A DNA stretch of 64,000 nucleotides from NCBI RefSeq assembly GCF_009811555.1, contig NZ_BLIN01000002.1, positions 496,001 through 560,000 on the forward strand, in the 5' to 3' direction. Positions 54,343 through 62,679 of the stretch are shown here, one piece after another (the stretch's first letter is position 1; every line of letters begins with the position of its first letter). The position numbers and the translations under genes were made by a program. This DNA is from Streptomyces caniferus (lineage in GTDB: Bacteria > Actinomycetota > Actinomycetes > Streptomycetales > Streptomycetaceae). The notes beneath the pieces were generated by a model, which was not told the origin of the DNA, searched no databases, and saw nothing but the letters and a program-made list of their open reading frames with translations.

Positions 54343-55793
54343 TCCGCTGTATTCGCCTGACCGCCGCCTTCTCGTTCCTCCTCCTCGTGGCGCTGCTGGT
54401 CAACGCCGGCCGGGTGCAGGTCTTCGAGGCGGAGAGCTACGGGGCCAGCCCGGCCAACCGCCGGGGGCAGATCGTGCGTTACGCCCAGCCGCGCGGTGCC
54501 GTGCTCGTCGCCGGCCGGCCGGTCACCGGCTCCCGGGACAGCGGGGGGCGGCTGCGCTACGAGCGCACCTACACCGAGGGGCCGCTGTACGCGCCGGTCA
54601 CCGGCTACTCCTCGCAGACCTACGGGACCTCGCTGCTGGAGCGCGCGGAGGACGGCATCCTCTCCGGCGCCGACGACCGGCTCGCCACCTTCCCGTGGTG
54701 GGACCGGCTGACCCACACCCACCGGCGCGGCGGCAGCGTCCACACCACCATCAACCCCCGGATGCAGCGCGCCGCGTTCGACGGGCTGGGGGACAAGAAG
54801 GGGGCGGTGGCGGCGATCGAGCCGCGTACGGGGCGGGTCCTGGCGCTGGTCAGCACACCGTCGTACGACCCGGGCGAGCTGTCGGGCAACGGCACCGCGG
54901 TCGGCGAGGCCTGGCACCGGCTGAACGGGGCGGAGCAGCAGCCGATGCTCAACCGGGCGCTGCGCCAGACCTATCCGCCCGGCTCCACGTTCAAGGTCGT
55001 CACCGCGGCGGCCGCGCTGGAGAGCGGCAAGGTCACCGATATCGACGCCCCCACCGATTCGCCCGACCCCTACCCCCTGCCCGGCACCGACACCCGGCTC
55101 GGCAATGCCGCCGAGGGGTGCGAGGACGCGTCGCTCAAGGACGCCTTCCGGGCCTCGTGCAACACCGTCTTCGCGCGGCTGGGCGCGGAGATCGGGCTGC
55201 CGGCGATGGCCGGCACGGCCCGGAGGTTCGGCTTCAACGATCCCCGTCTGCGGATCCCCTCGCTGGTGGCGGTCAGCAACTTCGATACGCGGATGGACGC
55301 CTCGCAGGTCGCGCTCTCCGCCATCGGGCAGTACGACACCGCCGCCACACCGCTCCAGATGGCGATGGTCGCGGCGGCGGTCGCCAACGGAGGCCAGCTG
55401 ACGTCCCCGTCGCTCGTCGACCAGGTGACCGACGCCCGGGGTGTCCTGGTCTCGGGCGGTCCGCCCCGTCCCACACGCCAGGTGACGGGTCCGGTCACGG
55501 CGCAGCAGCTCCAGGAGATGATGGTCGACGTCGTCGAGCACGGCAGCGGGCGGCACGCCGCGATCAAGGGCGTCACGGTCGGCGGCAAGACCGGCACCGC
55601 GCAGCACGGGGTGCGCAACGAGGGCACGCCGTATGCCTGGTTCATCTCCTGGGCGAGGGCGAAGGACAGTTACGAGCCGGCCGTGGCCGTGGCGGTGGTG
55701 GTCGAGGACGCGGCCGCCGACCGTGCGGACATCAGCGGCGGAGGGAGCGCGGCCCCCATCGCGCGGGCGGTGATGGCGGCGGCGCTGGGCTGA
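54339..55793 (+). CDS. Class B penicillin-binding protein (transpeptidase)
   Basis: 484 aa from TTG 54339, overlapping the SEDS gene by 4 nt. One N-terminal membrane anchor (LTAAFSFLLLVALLVNAGRV), a small dimerisation domain, then the transpeptidase domain with active-site PGSTFK, SCN (ASCNTVF) and KTG (GGKTGTAQ) motifs. It crosslinks peptidoglycan made by the SEDS partner. Size and motifs match the small actinobacterial PbpA type rather than FtsI. Confidence 0.94.
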   Translation: MIRCIRLTAAFSFLLLVALLVNAGRVQVFEAESYGASPANRRGQIVRYAQPRGAVLVAGRPVTGSRDSGGRLRYERTYTEGPLYAPVTGYSSQTYGTSLLERAEDGILSGADDRLATFPWWDRLTHTHRRGGSVHTTINPRMQRAAFDGLGDKKGAVAAIEPRTGRVLALVSTPSYDPGELSGNGTAVGEAWHRLNGAEQQPMLNRALRQTYPPGSTFKVVTAAAALESGKVTDIDAPTDSPDPYPLPGTDTRLGNAAEGCEDASLKDAFRASCNTVFARLGAEIGLPAMAGTARRFGFNDPRLRIPSLVAVSNFDTRMDASQVALSAIGQYDTAATPLQMAMVAAAVANGGQLTSPSLVDQVTDARGVLVSGGPPRPTRQVTGPVTAQQLQEMMVDVVEHGSGRHAAIKGVTVGGKTGTAQHGVRNEGTPYAWFISWARAKDSYEPAVAVAVVVEDAAADRADISGGGSAAPIARAVMAAALG

Positions 55794-55862
55794 GGGCGGC
55801 GCCGGCGCCGGGCCGGGGAGAGTCCTTCGCGGTGGGCCCGGTCCCGGCGGCACAATGGCCGT

Positions 55863-56348
55863 ATGGCTGATGCGATCCCATCCATGGAACCTGCTCCGCC
55901 CCCGCTGTTGTCCCTGGCCGAGGTGGAGGCGCTGGCCCGGCGCGCGCATTCCGGGCAGACCGACAAGGCGGGCCGCCCGTACGCCGAACATCTGGCCGCG
56001 GTCGCGGCGGGGGTGCGCGAACGGGGCGGCAGTGATGAACAGATCGCCGCTGCCTGGCTGCACGACGCGGTCGAGGACGAGGCGCTGAGCCGGGAGTGGC
56101 TGGCCGGTGCGGCGCTGAGCGAGTCGACCAAGGCGATGATCCTGGCCGTCACGAAGCGGGCGGCCGAACCGGTCGAGGAGTACACCGCACGCATTCTGGC
56201 CACGCCCGGGGCGCTGCTGGTCAAGGAGTCCGACCTCGCGCACAACGCCGATCCGGAGCGGCTGGCCGTACTGGACGCGCCCACGCGGGAGCGGCTGACG
56301 GCCAAGTACGCGCGGGTGCGGGAGCTGTTGGGGCTCTCCCAGCCGTAA
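55863..56348 (+). CDS. Single-domain HD hydrolase resembling (p)ppGpp hydrolases
   Basis: 161 aa. HD motifs in order: ARRAHSGQTDKAGRPYAEHL, AAWLHDAVEDE (HD plus ED) and LVKESDLAHNADPERL. The H...HD...D set and the 'GxPYxxH' and 'KxxDxxHN' contexts are those of RelA/SpoT hydrolase domains and of small alarmone hydrolases (MESH1-like). No synthetase, TGS or ACT domain is present, so it may degrade (p)ppGpp or a related nucleotide such as NADPH. Alternative: an HD phosphohydrolase for another substrate. Confidence 0.75.
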   Translation: MADAIPSMEPAPPPLLSLAEVEALARRAHSGQTDKAGRPYAEHLAAVAAGVRERGGSDEQIAAAWLHDAVEDEALSREWLAGAALSESTKAMILAVTKRAAEPVEEYTARILATPGALLVKESDLAHNADPERLAVLDAPTRERLTAKYARVRELLGLSQP

Positions 56349-56418
56349 CGGGCGCCGGGACCGGTCCGCACATCGGACACCTCCGCAGAAAGGTGCTGTA
56401 CACAGCTAGTCTGCGGCG

Positions 56419-57297
56419 ATGAGTCCTACGCAGCCTTCGCAGCCACGGGAGTCCTCGCCGGCCGGACCGTTCCCGGGGCCGGCCGCCCCGCCTCCGGACC
56501 CCGGAGCGGCCCGCGTGATCGCCGCCCTGGAAGGCGTCGGCGTCCGCCGGTACACCACCGGGCAGGTCATCCTCGACGCCGTGGACTGGAGCGTGCGGTC
56601 CGGTGAGCACTGGGCGCTGCTCGGTGCGAACGGCGCCGGCAAGACCACCATCCTGCGCCTCGTGGGGGCGCTGATGTTCCCCACCGTCGGCACCGTCGAG
56701 GTGCTCGGGCACCGGCTCGGCGCGGTGGACGTCCGCGAGCTGCGCGCCGTCATCGGGCTGGTCTCCGGCGCGCAGAAGGTGCTGCAGGACGCGACGGGGC
56801 ACACGGTCGTGCTGACCGGCGCGAGCGGCACCGTGCAGCCGCTGTGGCGCACCTACGACGAGGCCACCCGTGAGCGCGCCCATGAGCTGCTCTCCGAGCT
56901 GGACTGCAAGGAGCTGGCCGAGCGGCCGTACGGGGTGTGCTCGGGCGGCCAGCGGGCCAGGATCCTGATCGCCCGCGCGCTGATGGCCGACCCCCGTCTG
57001 CTGCTGCTCGACGAGCCGTTCAACGCGCTCGACCTGCCCTCCCGCGAGGATCTGATCGATGCCCTGCACCGGCTGGCCCTGGGGCGTCCGGAGTTGGCGA
57101 CCGTGACGGTCACCCACCATCTGGAGGAGCTCTCCCCGTCCGTCGGCCATGCTCTGCTGCTGCGCGAGGGGCGGGTGCAGGCGCGCGGCCCGGTGGACGA
57201 GGTGCTGACGGGAGAGCGGATGACCGCCTGTTTCGGCCGCCCCATCGAGGTGTCCCGGCACGAGGGGCGGTGGCTGGCCCGGTCCGGCAGGCGGTAG
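56419..57297 (+). CDS. Soluble ABC ATPase (ModF/YbbA-like), no permease adjacent
   Basis: 292 aa. Walker A GANGAGKTT near residue 72, signature CSGGQRARILIARALM, Walker B LLLLDEPFNALD and switch VTHHLEELSP. The fold and the GEHWALLGANGAGKT context match ModF-type cytosolic ATPases. A Pro-rich N-terminus of about 30 residues precedes it. TAGTCT (56407-56412) ends 6 nt before the ATG, suggesting a leaderless mRNA. Partner and role are not evident. Confidence 0.82.
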   Translation: MSPTQPSQPRESSPAGPFPGPAAPPPDPGAARVIAALEGVGVRRYTTGQVILDAVDWSVRSGEHWALLGANGAGKTTILRLVGALMFPTVGTVEVLGHRLGAVDVRELRAVIGLVSGAQKVLQDATGHTVVLTGASGTVQPLWRTYDEATRERAHELLSELDCKELAERPYGVCSGGQRARILIARALMADPRLLLLDEPFNALDLPSREDLIDALHRLALGRPELATVTVTHHLEELSPSVGHALLLREGRVQARGPVDEVLTGERMTACFGRPIEVSRHEGRWLARSGRR

Positions 57298-57383
57298 TCC
57301 GCCACGGCAAGGCGCACACCGCACCGCGTTCCCCCGGAGCCCCCGGCAGACGCCGCTGCTCCTGACTCCTCGCTCCTGGCTCC

Positions 57384-57869
57384 TCACTCCTCCCCGGCCG
57401 CGTCCCGCACCCCGCTCAGGAACCGCCGGATCGCCGCCTGTTCTCCTGCCTCGAAGGTGGCGAGCAGGTCGATCGTGCGGTCGATCAGCGGGCCGAAGAA
57501 GGACTGGCCCAGGGCGATGGCGCGCTCGTCGACCTCCAGCAGGACACGGCGCCGGTCACGGGTGTCGCGCACCCGCCGGATCAGGCCGAGCCGCTCCAGG
57601 CGGTCGACCAGCGCCGTGGTACCGGCGGAGTTCAGCCCCAGCCGCTCGCCGAGCCGCCCGGGGGTCGACTCGGCGCCGGCCCGGGCCGCGTCGAGCAGGC
57701 TGACCAGGGCCCGCAGATCAGTGGGGTGCAGGCCGTTGCGGCCGGCGAACCGCGCTCCCGCGAGGTCGAGCCGCACGGTCACCTCGCGCAGCAGATGGAC
57801 GAGGTCCATCCCCTCCGGTTCCCGTCCCGGCTCCGGCTCCGGCTCCCCTGGTTCGTACCGCTTCGCCAT
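57384..57869 (-). CDS. MarR-family regulator
   Basis: 161 aa. A Glu/Pro-rich start, then the MarR winged helix: LHPTDLRALVSLLDAARAGAESTPGRLGERLGLNSAGTTALVDRLERLGLIRRVRDTRDRRRVLLEV. The C-terminal helix provides dimerisation. Divergent from the hydrolase gene at 58014 with palindromes between them, so it probably represses it and itself in response to a ligand. Confidence 0.88.
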   Translation of the reverse strand: MAKRYEPGEPEPEPGREPEGMDLVHLLREVTVRLDLAGARFAGRNGLHPTDLRALVSLLDAARAGAESTPGRLGERLGLNSAGTTALVDRLERLGLIRRVRDTRDRRRVLLEVDERAIALGQSFFGPLIDRTIDLLATFEAGEQAAIRRFLSGVRDAAGEE

Positions 57870-57926
57870 GCGTCGTCGCCTCTCTCGCCCGATTCATGCC
57901 GTGACTTTCCCGGATCGCCGCATTAT

Positions 57927-57963
57927 TACCTCGCTCACCGAGATACTTGCCGAACGAGGTGAT
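57927..57963. promoter_or_regulatory. Candidate MarR operators
   Basis: TACCTCG-CTCAC-CGAGATA (57927-57945, 6 of 7 paired positions) plus a third half-site CGAGGTGAT (57955-57963) with the same core. They lie in the 144-nt gap between the divergent MarR and hydrolase genes, closer to the hydrolase. Confidence 0.5.
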
Positions 57964-58013
57964 GATGCGGAGACGCCTCGCTCCACCGCTTCCCGTCGTT
58001 CCGGAGGTGCACC

Positions 58014-58940
58014 ATGACCGCAGCCCCCTCCCCGCACTCTCCCTCGCCCGCCCCCTCCCCCGCCTTCCGTGACGCCTACGAACGGGCCATGGCGCTCTGG
58101 CCGGTGCCGGTGGAACGGCTCGATCTGGCATCGGAGTTCGGCAGCACCCGGGTCAACATCTGCGGTCCGGCCGGCGCCCCGCCGCTGGTCCTGCTGCACG
58201 GCGGAGGCACGACCTCGGCCGTCTGGTACGCCCAGGTCGCCGCGCTCGCCCGGACGCACCGGGTGCACGCCGTGGACCAGATCGGTGCGCCGGGGCTCAG
58301 TGTGCACTCCGGTCGTGCCCTGCGGCGGCCGGAGGACCTGTTCGCCTGGCTCGACGGCGTGCTCAGCGGGCTCGGCCTGGAGTCGGTCGCGCTGCTGGGG
58401 CATTCGTACGGCGGCTGGCTCGCGCTGAGCCATGCCGTGCACGCCGCCGTTGCACCTCCCGCCGGCATCGCGGGAACGCGGGGACGGGTGGCGCGGCTGG
58501 TGCTGCTCGACCCGACCCAGTGCTTCGCCGGCTACCGGCCGTCGTACCTGCTGCGTGCGCTGCCGCTGTTCGTCCGGCCCGGCGAGCGGAGCACCCGGCG
58601 GTTCCTGGCGTGGGAGACGCGGGGCGCGCCGCCCGCGCCGGAACTGGTGCGGCTGATGGGCCTGGGCGCCGTCGAGTTCCGCGCCGCGAAGGTGGTCACG
58701 GGGCCGCGCCCGGATGCCTCCCGCCTCGCCGCGGCGTCGGTGCCGACCCTGGTGCTGCTGGCGGAACACAGCCGGGCGCACGACCTGCACCGGGTCGCCG
58801 CACGGGCCGGACGGACGCCGGGCGTACGGATCGGGACCATGGCGGGCGTCGCCCACCACTCCCTGCCGTACGACCGTGCCGACGATGTCAGCCGCCGGGT
58901 CCTGGACTTCCTGGATACGGGGCCTAAGGGCGCGGGTTGA
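58014..58940 (+). CDS. Alpha/beta-hydrolase
   Basis: 308 aa. Oxyanion segment LLHGGGTTSAVWY, nucleophile elbow GHSYGGWLALSHA, a catalytic Asp/Glu candidate around LLAEHSRAHD, and the His in GVAHHSLPYD. No signal peptide, so cytosolic. RBS GGAGGTG is 5 nt before ATG 58014. Substrate unknown; control by the divergent MarR suggests a detoxifying or catabolic esterase or lactonase. Confidence 0.88.
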   Translation: MTAAPSPHSPSPAPSPAFRDAYERAMALWPVPVERLDLASEFGSTRVNICGPAGAPPLVLLHGGGTTSAVWYAQVAALARTHRVHAVDQIGAPGLSVHSGRALRRPEDLFAWLDGVLSGLGLESVALLGHSYGGWLALSHAVHAAVAPPAGIAGTRGRVARLVLLDPTQCFAGYRPSYLLRALPLFVRPGERSTRRFLAWETRGAPPAPELVRLMGLGAVEFRAAKVVTGPRPDASRLAAASVPTLVLLAEHSRAHDLHRVAARAGRTPGVRIGTMAGVAHHSLPYDRADDVSRRVLDFLDTGPKGAG

Positions 58941-59087
58941 CGGGCGGGGCACTGCGGGCGCTGCGGGCCGCGATCAGCTGCCGGGATTCCGGCGGCGGGC
59001 GGAGGAGCGGGAAGAAGCGCTCCCCGAAGGCGTCGCCGAATGCGGCTCTTCGGGGCCCCCGGCGGGCAGGCCGACCGCCCGCCGCGC

Positions 59088-60197
59088 TCAGTCCTCGGCC
59101 GCCCCGTCCGCGATGGCCGCCGCGACCTCCGCCGTCCGGACCTCCTCCTCGGCCGCGAAGCGCTCCGCGTCGAGCTTCTCGGCGAGCTCCTCGTCCTCGG
59201 CCATGAGCAGATCGAGGTTGGAGTCGCCCATCTCGAAGACACCCATGTCCACATAGGCGCGCTGGAGCCGTTCGCCCCACAGTCCGATGTCCTTCACACA
59301 GGGCACGATCCGGCTGAAGAGCAGCTTGCGGAAAAGGTGCAGGAATTCGGAGTTCTCGGTGAATTCGGCGGCTTCGTCGTGCGGTATGCCGAAGTTCTCC
59401 AGGACTTCCAGACCGCGCAGCCGGTCGCGCATCAGGTAGCAGCCCTCGATCACGAACTCCTCGCGTTCGCGCAGTTCGGCGTCGGTGAGCTGCTTGTAGT
59501 AGTCGCGCAGCGCCATCCGGCCGAAGGCGACATGGCGCGCCTCGTCCTGCATGACGTACGCGAGGATCTGCTTGGGCAGCGGCTTGGTGGTGGTGTCGCG
59601 GATCATGCCGAAGGCGGCCAGTGCCAGGCCCTCGATCAGCACCTGCATGCCGAGGTAGGGCATGTCCCAGCGGGAGTCCTTCAGGGTGTCCGCGAGCAGC
59701 GCCTGGAGATTGTCGTTGACCGGGTAGAGCATCCCGATCTTCTCCTGGAGGAAGCGGCTGTATATCTCGGCGTGCCGCGCCTCGTCCATGGTCTGGGTGG
59801 CGGAGTAGAACTTCGCGTCGAGGTCCGGGACAGATTCCACGATCCGCGCCGCGCAGACCATGGCGCCCTGCTCACCGTGCAGGAACTGGCTGAACTGCCA
59901 GGAGGTGTAGTGCTGCCGCATTTCGCCGCGGTCCTTCTCGGTCATTTTGTCCCAGTACTTCGTGCCGTACAGGGACATGGACTCGTCCGGGGTGCCGAGC
60001 GGGTCGTAGGGGTCGACCTCCAGGCCCCAGTCGATCCGCAGCGTGGCGTCCCACTGCTTGTCCTTGCCCTTCTGGTAGAGGGCCAGCAGCCGGTCGCGCC
60101 CGTCGTCGTAATCCCAGCTGAAGCGTGCCGCACCGGACGCGGGCACCTTCCACACGGAGTCGCCTGGGTCCTGTACGTAGAGATCTCGGGTCGACAC
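59088..60197 (-). CDS. Ferritin-like diiron protein (R2-like/fatty acid desaturase-like fold)
   Basis: 369 aa. The metal-ligand pattern of the ferritin-like diiron carboxylates is complete: Glu in FLHGEQGAM, EARH in TMDEARHAEIYSRF, Glu in LIEGLALAAFG, and EARH in MQDEARHVAFG. The C-terminal 70 residues are acidic helices. It is divergent from the AurF-like diiron gene at 60365 across a 167-nt gap with two -35-like boxes. Oxidase, oxygenase or oxygen-sensing functions are possible; substrate unknown. RBS GGAGG before ATG 60197. Confidence 0.85.
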   Translation of the reverse strand: MSTRDLYVQDPGDSVWKVPASGAARFSWDYDDGRDRLLALYQKGKDKQWDATLRIDWGLEVDPYDPLGTPDESMSLYGTKYWDKMTEKDRGEMRQHYTSWQFSQFLHGEQGAMVCAARIVESVPDLDAKFYSATQTMDEARHAEIYSRFLQEKIGMLYPVNDNLQALLADTLKDSRWDMPYLGMQVLIEGLALAAFGMIRDTTTKPLPKQILAYVMQDEARHVAFGRMALRDYYKQLTDAELREREEFVIEGCYLMRDRLRGLEVLENFGIPHDEAAEFTENSEFLHLFRKLLFSRIVPCVKDIGLWGERLQRAYVDMGVFEMGDSNLDLLMAEDEELAEKLDAERFAAEEEVRTAEVAAAIADGAAED

Positions 60198-60270
60198 GGA
60201 GGCCTCCTCGGCTCGCCAAACGCCTTGTCATGGGCGGTCGTTGGCAGGCTCACACGTTTCTTACCGACGG

Positions 60271-60298
60271 GTCAATAAGTCGTGCACGGGGGATTGAC
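60271..60298. promoter_or_regulatory. Divergent -35 region between two diiron genes
   Basis: GTCAAT (60271-60276) and ATTGAC (60293-60298) are perfect complements. TTGACC reads leftwards toward 60197 and TTGACG reads rightwards toward 60365. Back-to-back -35 boxes only 16 nt apart imply the two genes share control, though -10 boxes are not well conserved. Confidence 0.5.
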
Positions 60299-60364
60299 GT
60301 CCTTGCTGACACGCAGTCTCATAAGATTCGACCGCGGGTAACCCACGAGCGAGGTAGCCAAGCC

Positions 60365-61312
60365 ATGACGAGCGCGCCCACCGAGATGACCGTGACGGAC
60401 ACCGAAGTCCTGCGGGACGCCCTCGGTCTGCTCAAGGACCGGGAGCAGGTCGCCGAGCGGTTGCTCGACTCCTCCGCCAAGCACTCCTTCGACCCCGACA
60501 CCGAACTCGACTGGGACGCCCCGCTCGAAGAGGGCAAGTGGTTCTGGCCGCCGGAACTGGTCTCGCTCTACGACACCCCGTTGTGGAAGCGGATGTCACC
60601 GGAGCAGCAGCAGGACCTCTCCCGGCACGAGGCCGCCTCGCTCGCCTCGCTCGGCATCTGGTTCGAGATCATCCTGATGCAACTGCTCGTCCGGCACATC
60701 TACGACAAGCCGGTGACCAGCGCGCATGTCCGCTACGCCCTCACCGAGATAGCCGACGAGTGCCGGCACTCCCAGATGTTCGCGCGCATGATCCAGAAGG
60801 GCGGCGCGCCGACGTACCCGGTCTCCCGCCTCAACCACAACCTCGCCCGCGTCCTCAAGACCATCTCCACCACCCCGGGCTCCTTCGCCTGCACCCTGCT
60901 CGGCGAGGAGATCCTGGACTGGATGCAGCGGCTGACCTTCCCGGACGAGCGGGTGCAGCCGATCGTGCGCGGAGTGACCCGCATCCATGTCGTCGAGGAG
61001 GCCCGGCATGTGCGCTACGCCCGCGAGGAGCTGCGCCGCCAGATGGTCACCGCGCCGCGCTGGGAGCAGGAGTTGACCCGCATCAGCTCCGGCGAGGCGG
61101 CCCGGGTCTTCTCCGTCGCCTTCGTCAATCCGGACGTCTACACCAATGTGGGCCTGGACCGGCGCGAGGCCGTGGCCCAGGTCAAGGCCAGTGGGCACCG
61201 CCGCGAGGTGATGCAGTCGGGCGCCCGGCGGCTGACCGATTTCCTGGACGAGATCGGCGTACTGCGCGGTATGGGCCGCAGGTTGTGGCGGAGCTCGGGG
61301 CTGCTGGCCTGA
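60365..61312 (+). CDS. AurF-like diiron oxygenase
   Basis: 315 aa from ATG 60365 (GAGG upstream). Diiron ligands typical of the AurF (p-aminobenzoate N-oxygenase) family: Glu in SRHEAASLASLGIWFE, ExxH in EIADECRHSQMFARMI, Glu in LLGEEILDW, and EExxH in VVEEARHVRYAREELRR. AurF oxidises aryl-amines to nitro compounds; most Streptomyces homologues outside clusters have unknown substrates. Paired divergently with another diiron protein and followed by a TetR regulator. Confidence 0.88.
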   Translation: MTSAPTEMTVTDTEVLRDALGLLKDREQVAERLLDSSAKHSFDPDTELDWDAPLEEGKWFWPPELVSLYDTPLWKRMSPEQQQDLSRHEAASLASLGIWFEIILMQLLVRHIYDKPVTSAHVRYALTEIADECRHSQMFARMIQKGGAPTYPVSRLNHNLARVLKTISTTPGSFACTLLGEEILDWMQRLTFPDERVQPIVRGVTRIHVVEEARHVRYAREELRRQMVTAPRWEQELTRISSGEAARVFSVAFVNPDVYTNVGLDRREAVAQVKASGHRREVMQSGARRLTDFLDEIGVLRGMGRRLWRSSGLLA

Positions 61313-61386
61313 GGGCCCCGGCCATGGACCCCGTACACCCCGAGCACCTGTGCGAGGCGGAACCCGGGGCGGTTACGCTGCTGTTC

Positions 61387-62127
61387 ATGAACGGCAGCGG
61401 CACCGCCCCAGCAGTACCCCGACCCGCCTACCGCAGGCTGAGCGTCGAGCAGCGCCGCAGCCAACTGCTCACCGCCGCGCTGGACCTGTTCGCCCAGCGC
61501 GCGCCCGAGGACGTCTCGCTGGACGACGTCGCCCTGGCCGCCGGTGTCTCGCGCCCGCTGGTCTACCGCTACTTCCCCGGCGGCAAGCAGCAGTTGTACG
61601 AGGCCGCGCTGCGCAGCGCGGCCGACATCCTGGAGCGCTGTTTCGCCGAGCCGGAGACCGGACCGCTCACCCGCCGGCTCTCGTGCGCACTGGACCGCTA
61701 TCTGGCCTTCGTCGACGAGCACGACGCCGGGTTCAGCGCACTGCTGCAGGGCGGCAGCGTCGTGGAGACCACCCGTACGTCCGCGATCGTGGACGAGGTG
61801 CGGCGTGCCGCCGCCGACCAGATCCTGCGGCATCTGGGCGAGCCGGAGCCCGGCCTGCGGCTGCGGATGACCGTCCGCATGTGGATCACCGCGGTCGAGG
61901 CGGCCTCGCTGATCTGGCTCGACGAGGACAAGCAGCCGTCCCTCGACGAGCTGCGGAACTGGCTGGTGGACCACTTCGTGGCGCTGCTGACCGCCACCGC
62001 GGCCACCGACCCGCAGACCGCGCGGGTGACCCGGGCGGCACTGAAGCTGGAGACCGCCGAGGGCCCGGCGGGCGACCTGGCCCGCCGTGTCCTGCCCGTC
62101 GTGAGCGACGCCGCGCATCTGCTGTGA
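61387..62127 (+). CDS. TetR-family regulator
   Basis: 246 aa. Helix-turn-helix QLLTAALDLFAQRAPEDVSLDDVALAAGVSRPLVYRYFPGGKQQLYEAAL, then a helical ligand domain with conserved DEVRRAAADQILRHLGEP and DEDKQPSLDELRNWL. It begins 74 nt after the diiron oxygenase; TACGCT (61374-61379) 7 nt before the ATG implies its own leaderless mRNA. It probably controls the diiron pair. Confidence 0.88.
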   Translation: MNGSGTAPAVPRPAYRRLSVEQRRSQLLTAALDLFAQRAPEDVSLDDVALAAGVSRPLVYRYFPGGKQQLYEAALRSAADILERCFAEPETGPLTRRLSCALDRYLAFVDEHDAGFSALLQGGSVVETTRTSAIVDEVRRAAADQILRHLGEPEPGLRLRMTVRMWITAVEAASLIWLDEDKQPSLDELRNWLVDHFVALLTATAATDPQTARVTRAALKLETAEGPAGDLARRVLPVVSDAAHLL

Positions 62128-62163
62128 CCGGCCGCCCGGCCGTGACGGTGTGACACTGAGGGC

Positions 62164-62430
62164 GTGAGAAGCGAGAACACCCTCTTCGTCGGCGGCCCGC
62201 TGGACGGCCGGGTCCTGCCCGTCCTGGTCGGCATGACCGGCCAGCCGCCGAAGACGTACGAGGTCCCGGTGCCGCACGACGACGGCCGCCCCCCGACGGT
62301 CCATGTCTACCGTCGCGTCCCCGGCCGGGTGGGCCGCCTGGGCCTGCCCAGCGGGTGGAAGTACGAGTACGCCCCCGAGGGCAAGGACCCCGACGCGGGC
62401 CCCAAGTGGCCCTGGCGCAAGCCCCGTTGA
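62164..62430 (+). CDS. Conserved small hypothetical protein
   Basis: 88 aa from a GTG start. ENTLFVGGPLDGRVLPVLVG, a middle PPKTYEVPVPHDDGRPPTVHVYRR and a basic C-terminus ending WPWRKPR. The 'FVGGPLDGR' beginning recurs in streptomycete small proteins of unknown function. It follows the TetR gene by 36 nt and may be co-transcribed. Confidence 0.65.
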   Translation: MRSENTLFVGGPLDGRVLPVLVGMTGQPPKTYEVPVPHDDGRPPTVHVYRRVPGRVGRLGLPSGWKYEYAPEGKDPDAGPKWPWRKPR

Positions 62431-62482
62431 ACCAAGCCCGCCGCCGGCGGAACCCCGCCCCCACGCGAGGTGACGTGCCGGA

Positions 62483-62533
62483 GGCGGTGGGGGTGCGGGA
62501 CGTAAAGCGAAGCAGTCCCGCACCCCCACCGCC
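62483..62533. terminator. 19-bp perfect inverted repeat after the small protein
   Basis: GGCGGTGGGGGTGCGGGAC (62483-62501) pairs perfectly with 62515-62533, with a 13-nt loop. It ends the TetR/small-protein unit. Confidence 0.7.
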
Positions 62534-62595
62534 GGAGGCCCGTCACCGCCACCACGACGCAAACACACGCCGCGGCGGCAGCCCGCAAAGACACA

Positions 62596-62620
62596 CCCTC
62601 CCCACCGAAGGTGGGGAGGG
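62596..62620. terminator. Second hairpin in the convergent gap
   Basis: CCCTCCCCACC / GGTGGGGAGGG, 11-bp perfect stem with a 3-nt loop. Confidence 0.55.
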
Positions 62621-62661
62621 ACTCGCACGGCGGTGCCACCCGGACACGTGGGGCGACAGCC

Positions 62662-62679
62662 ACCGCCGCAGGCGGTTTT
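62662..62679. terminator. Hairpin with T-tract next to the monooxygenase stop
   Basis: ACCGCC-GCA-GGCGGT (62662-62676) followed by TTT on the plus strand. With the other two hairpins it separates the convergent units. Confidence 0.5.

Noticed and set aside
53604..56243. 879-codon open frame on the minus strand
   Set aside because: Antisense to the SEDS protein, PBP and HD genes, all of which have clear catalytic motifs.
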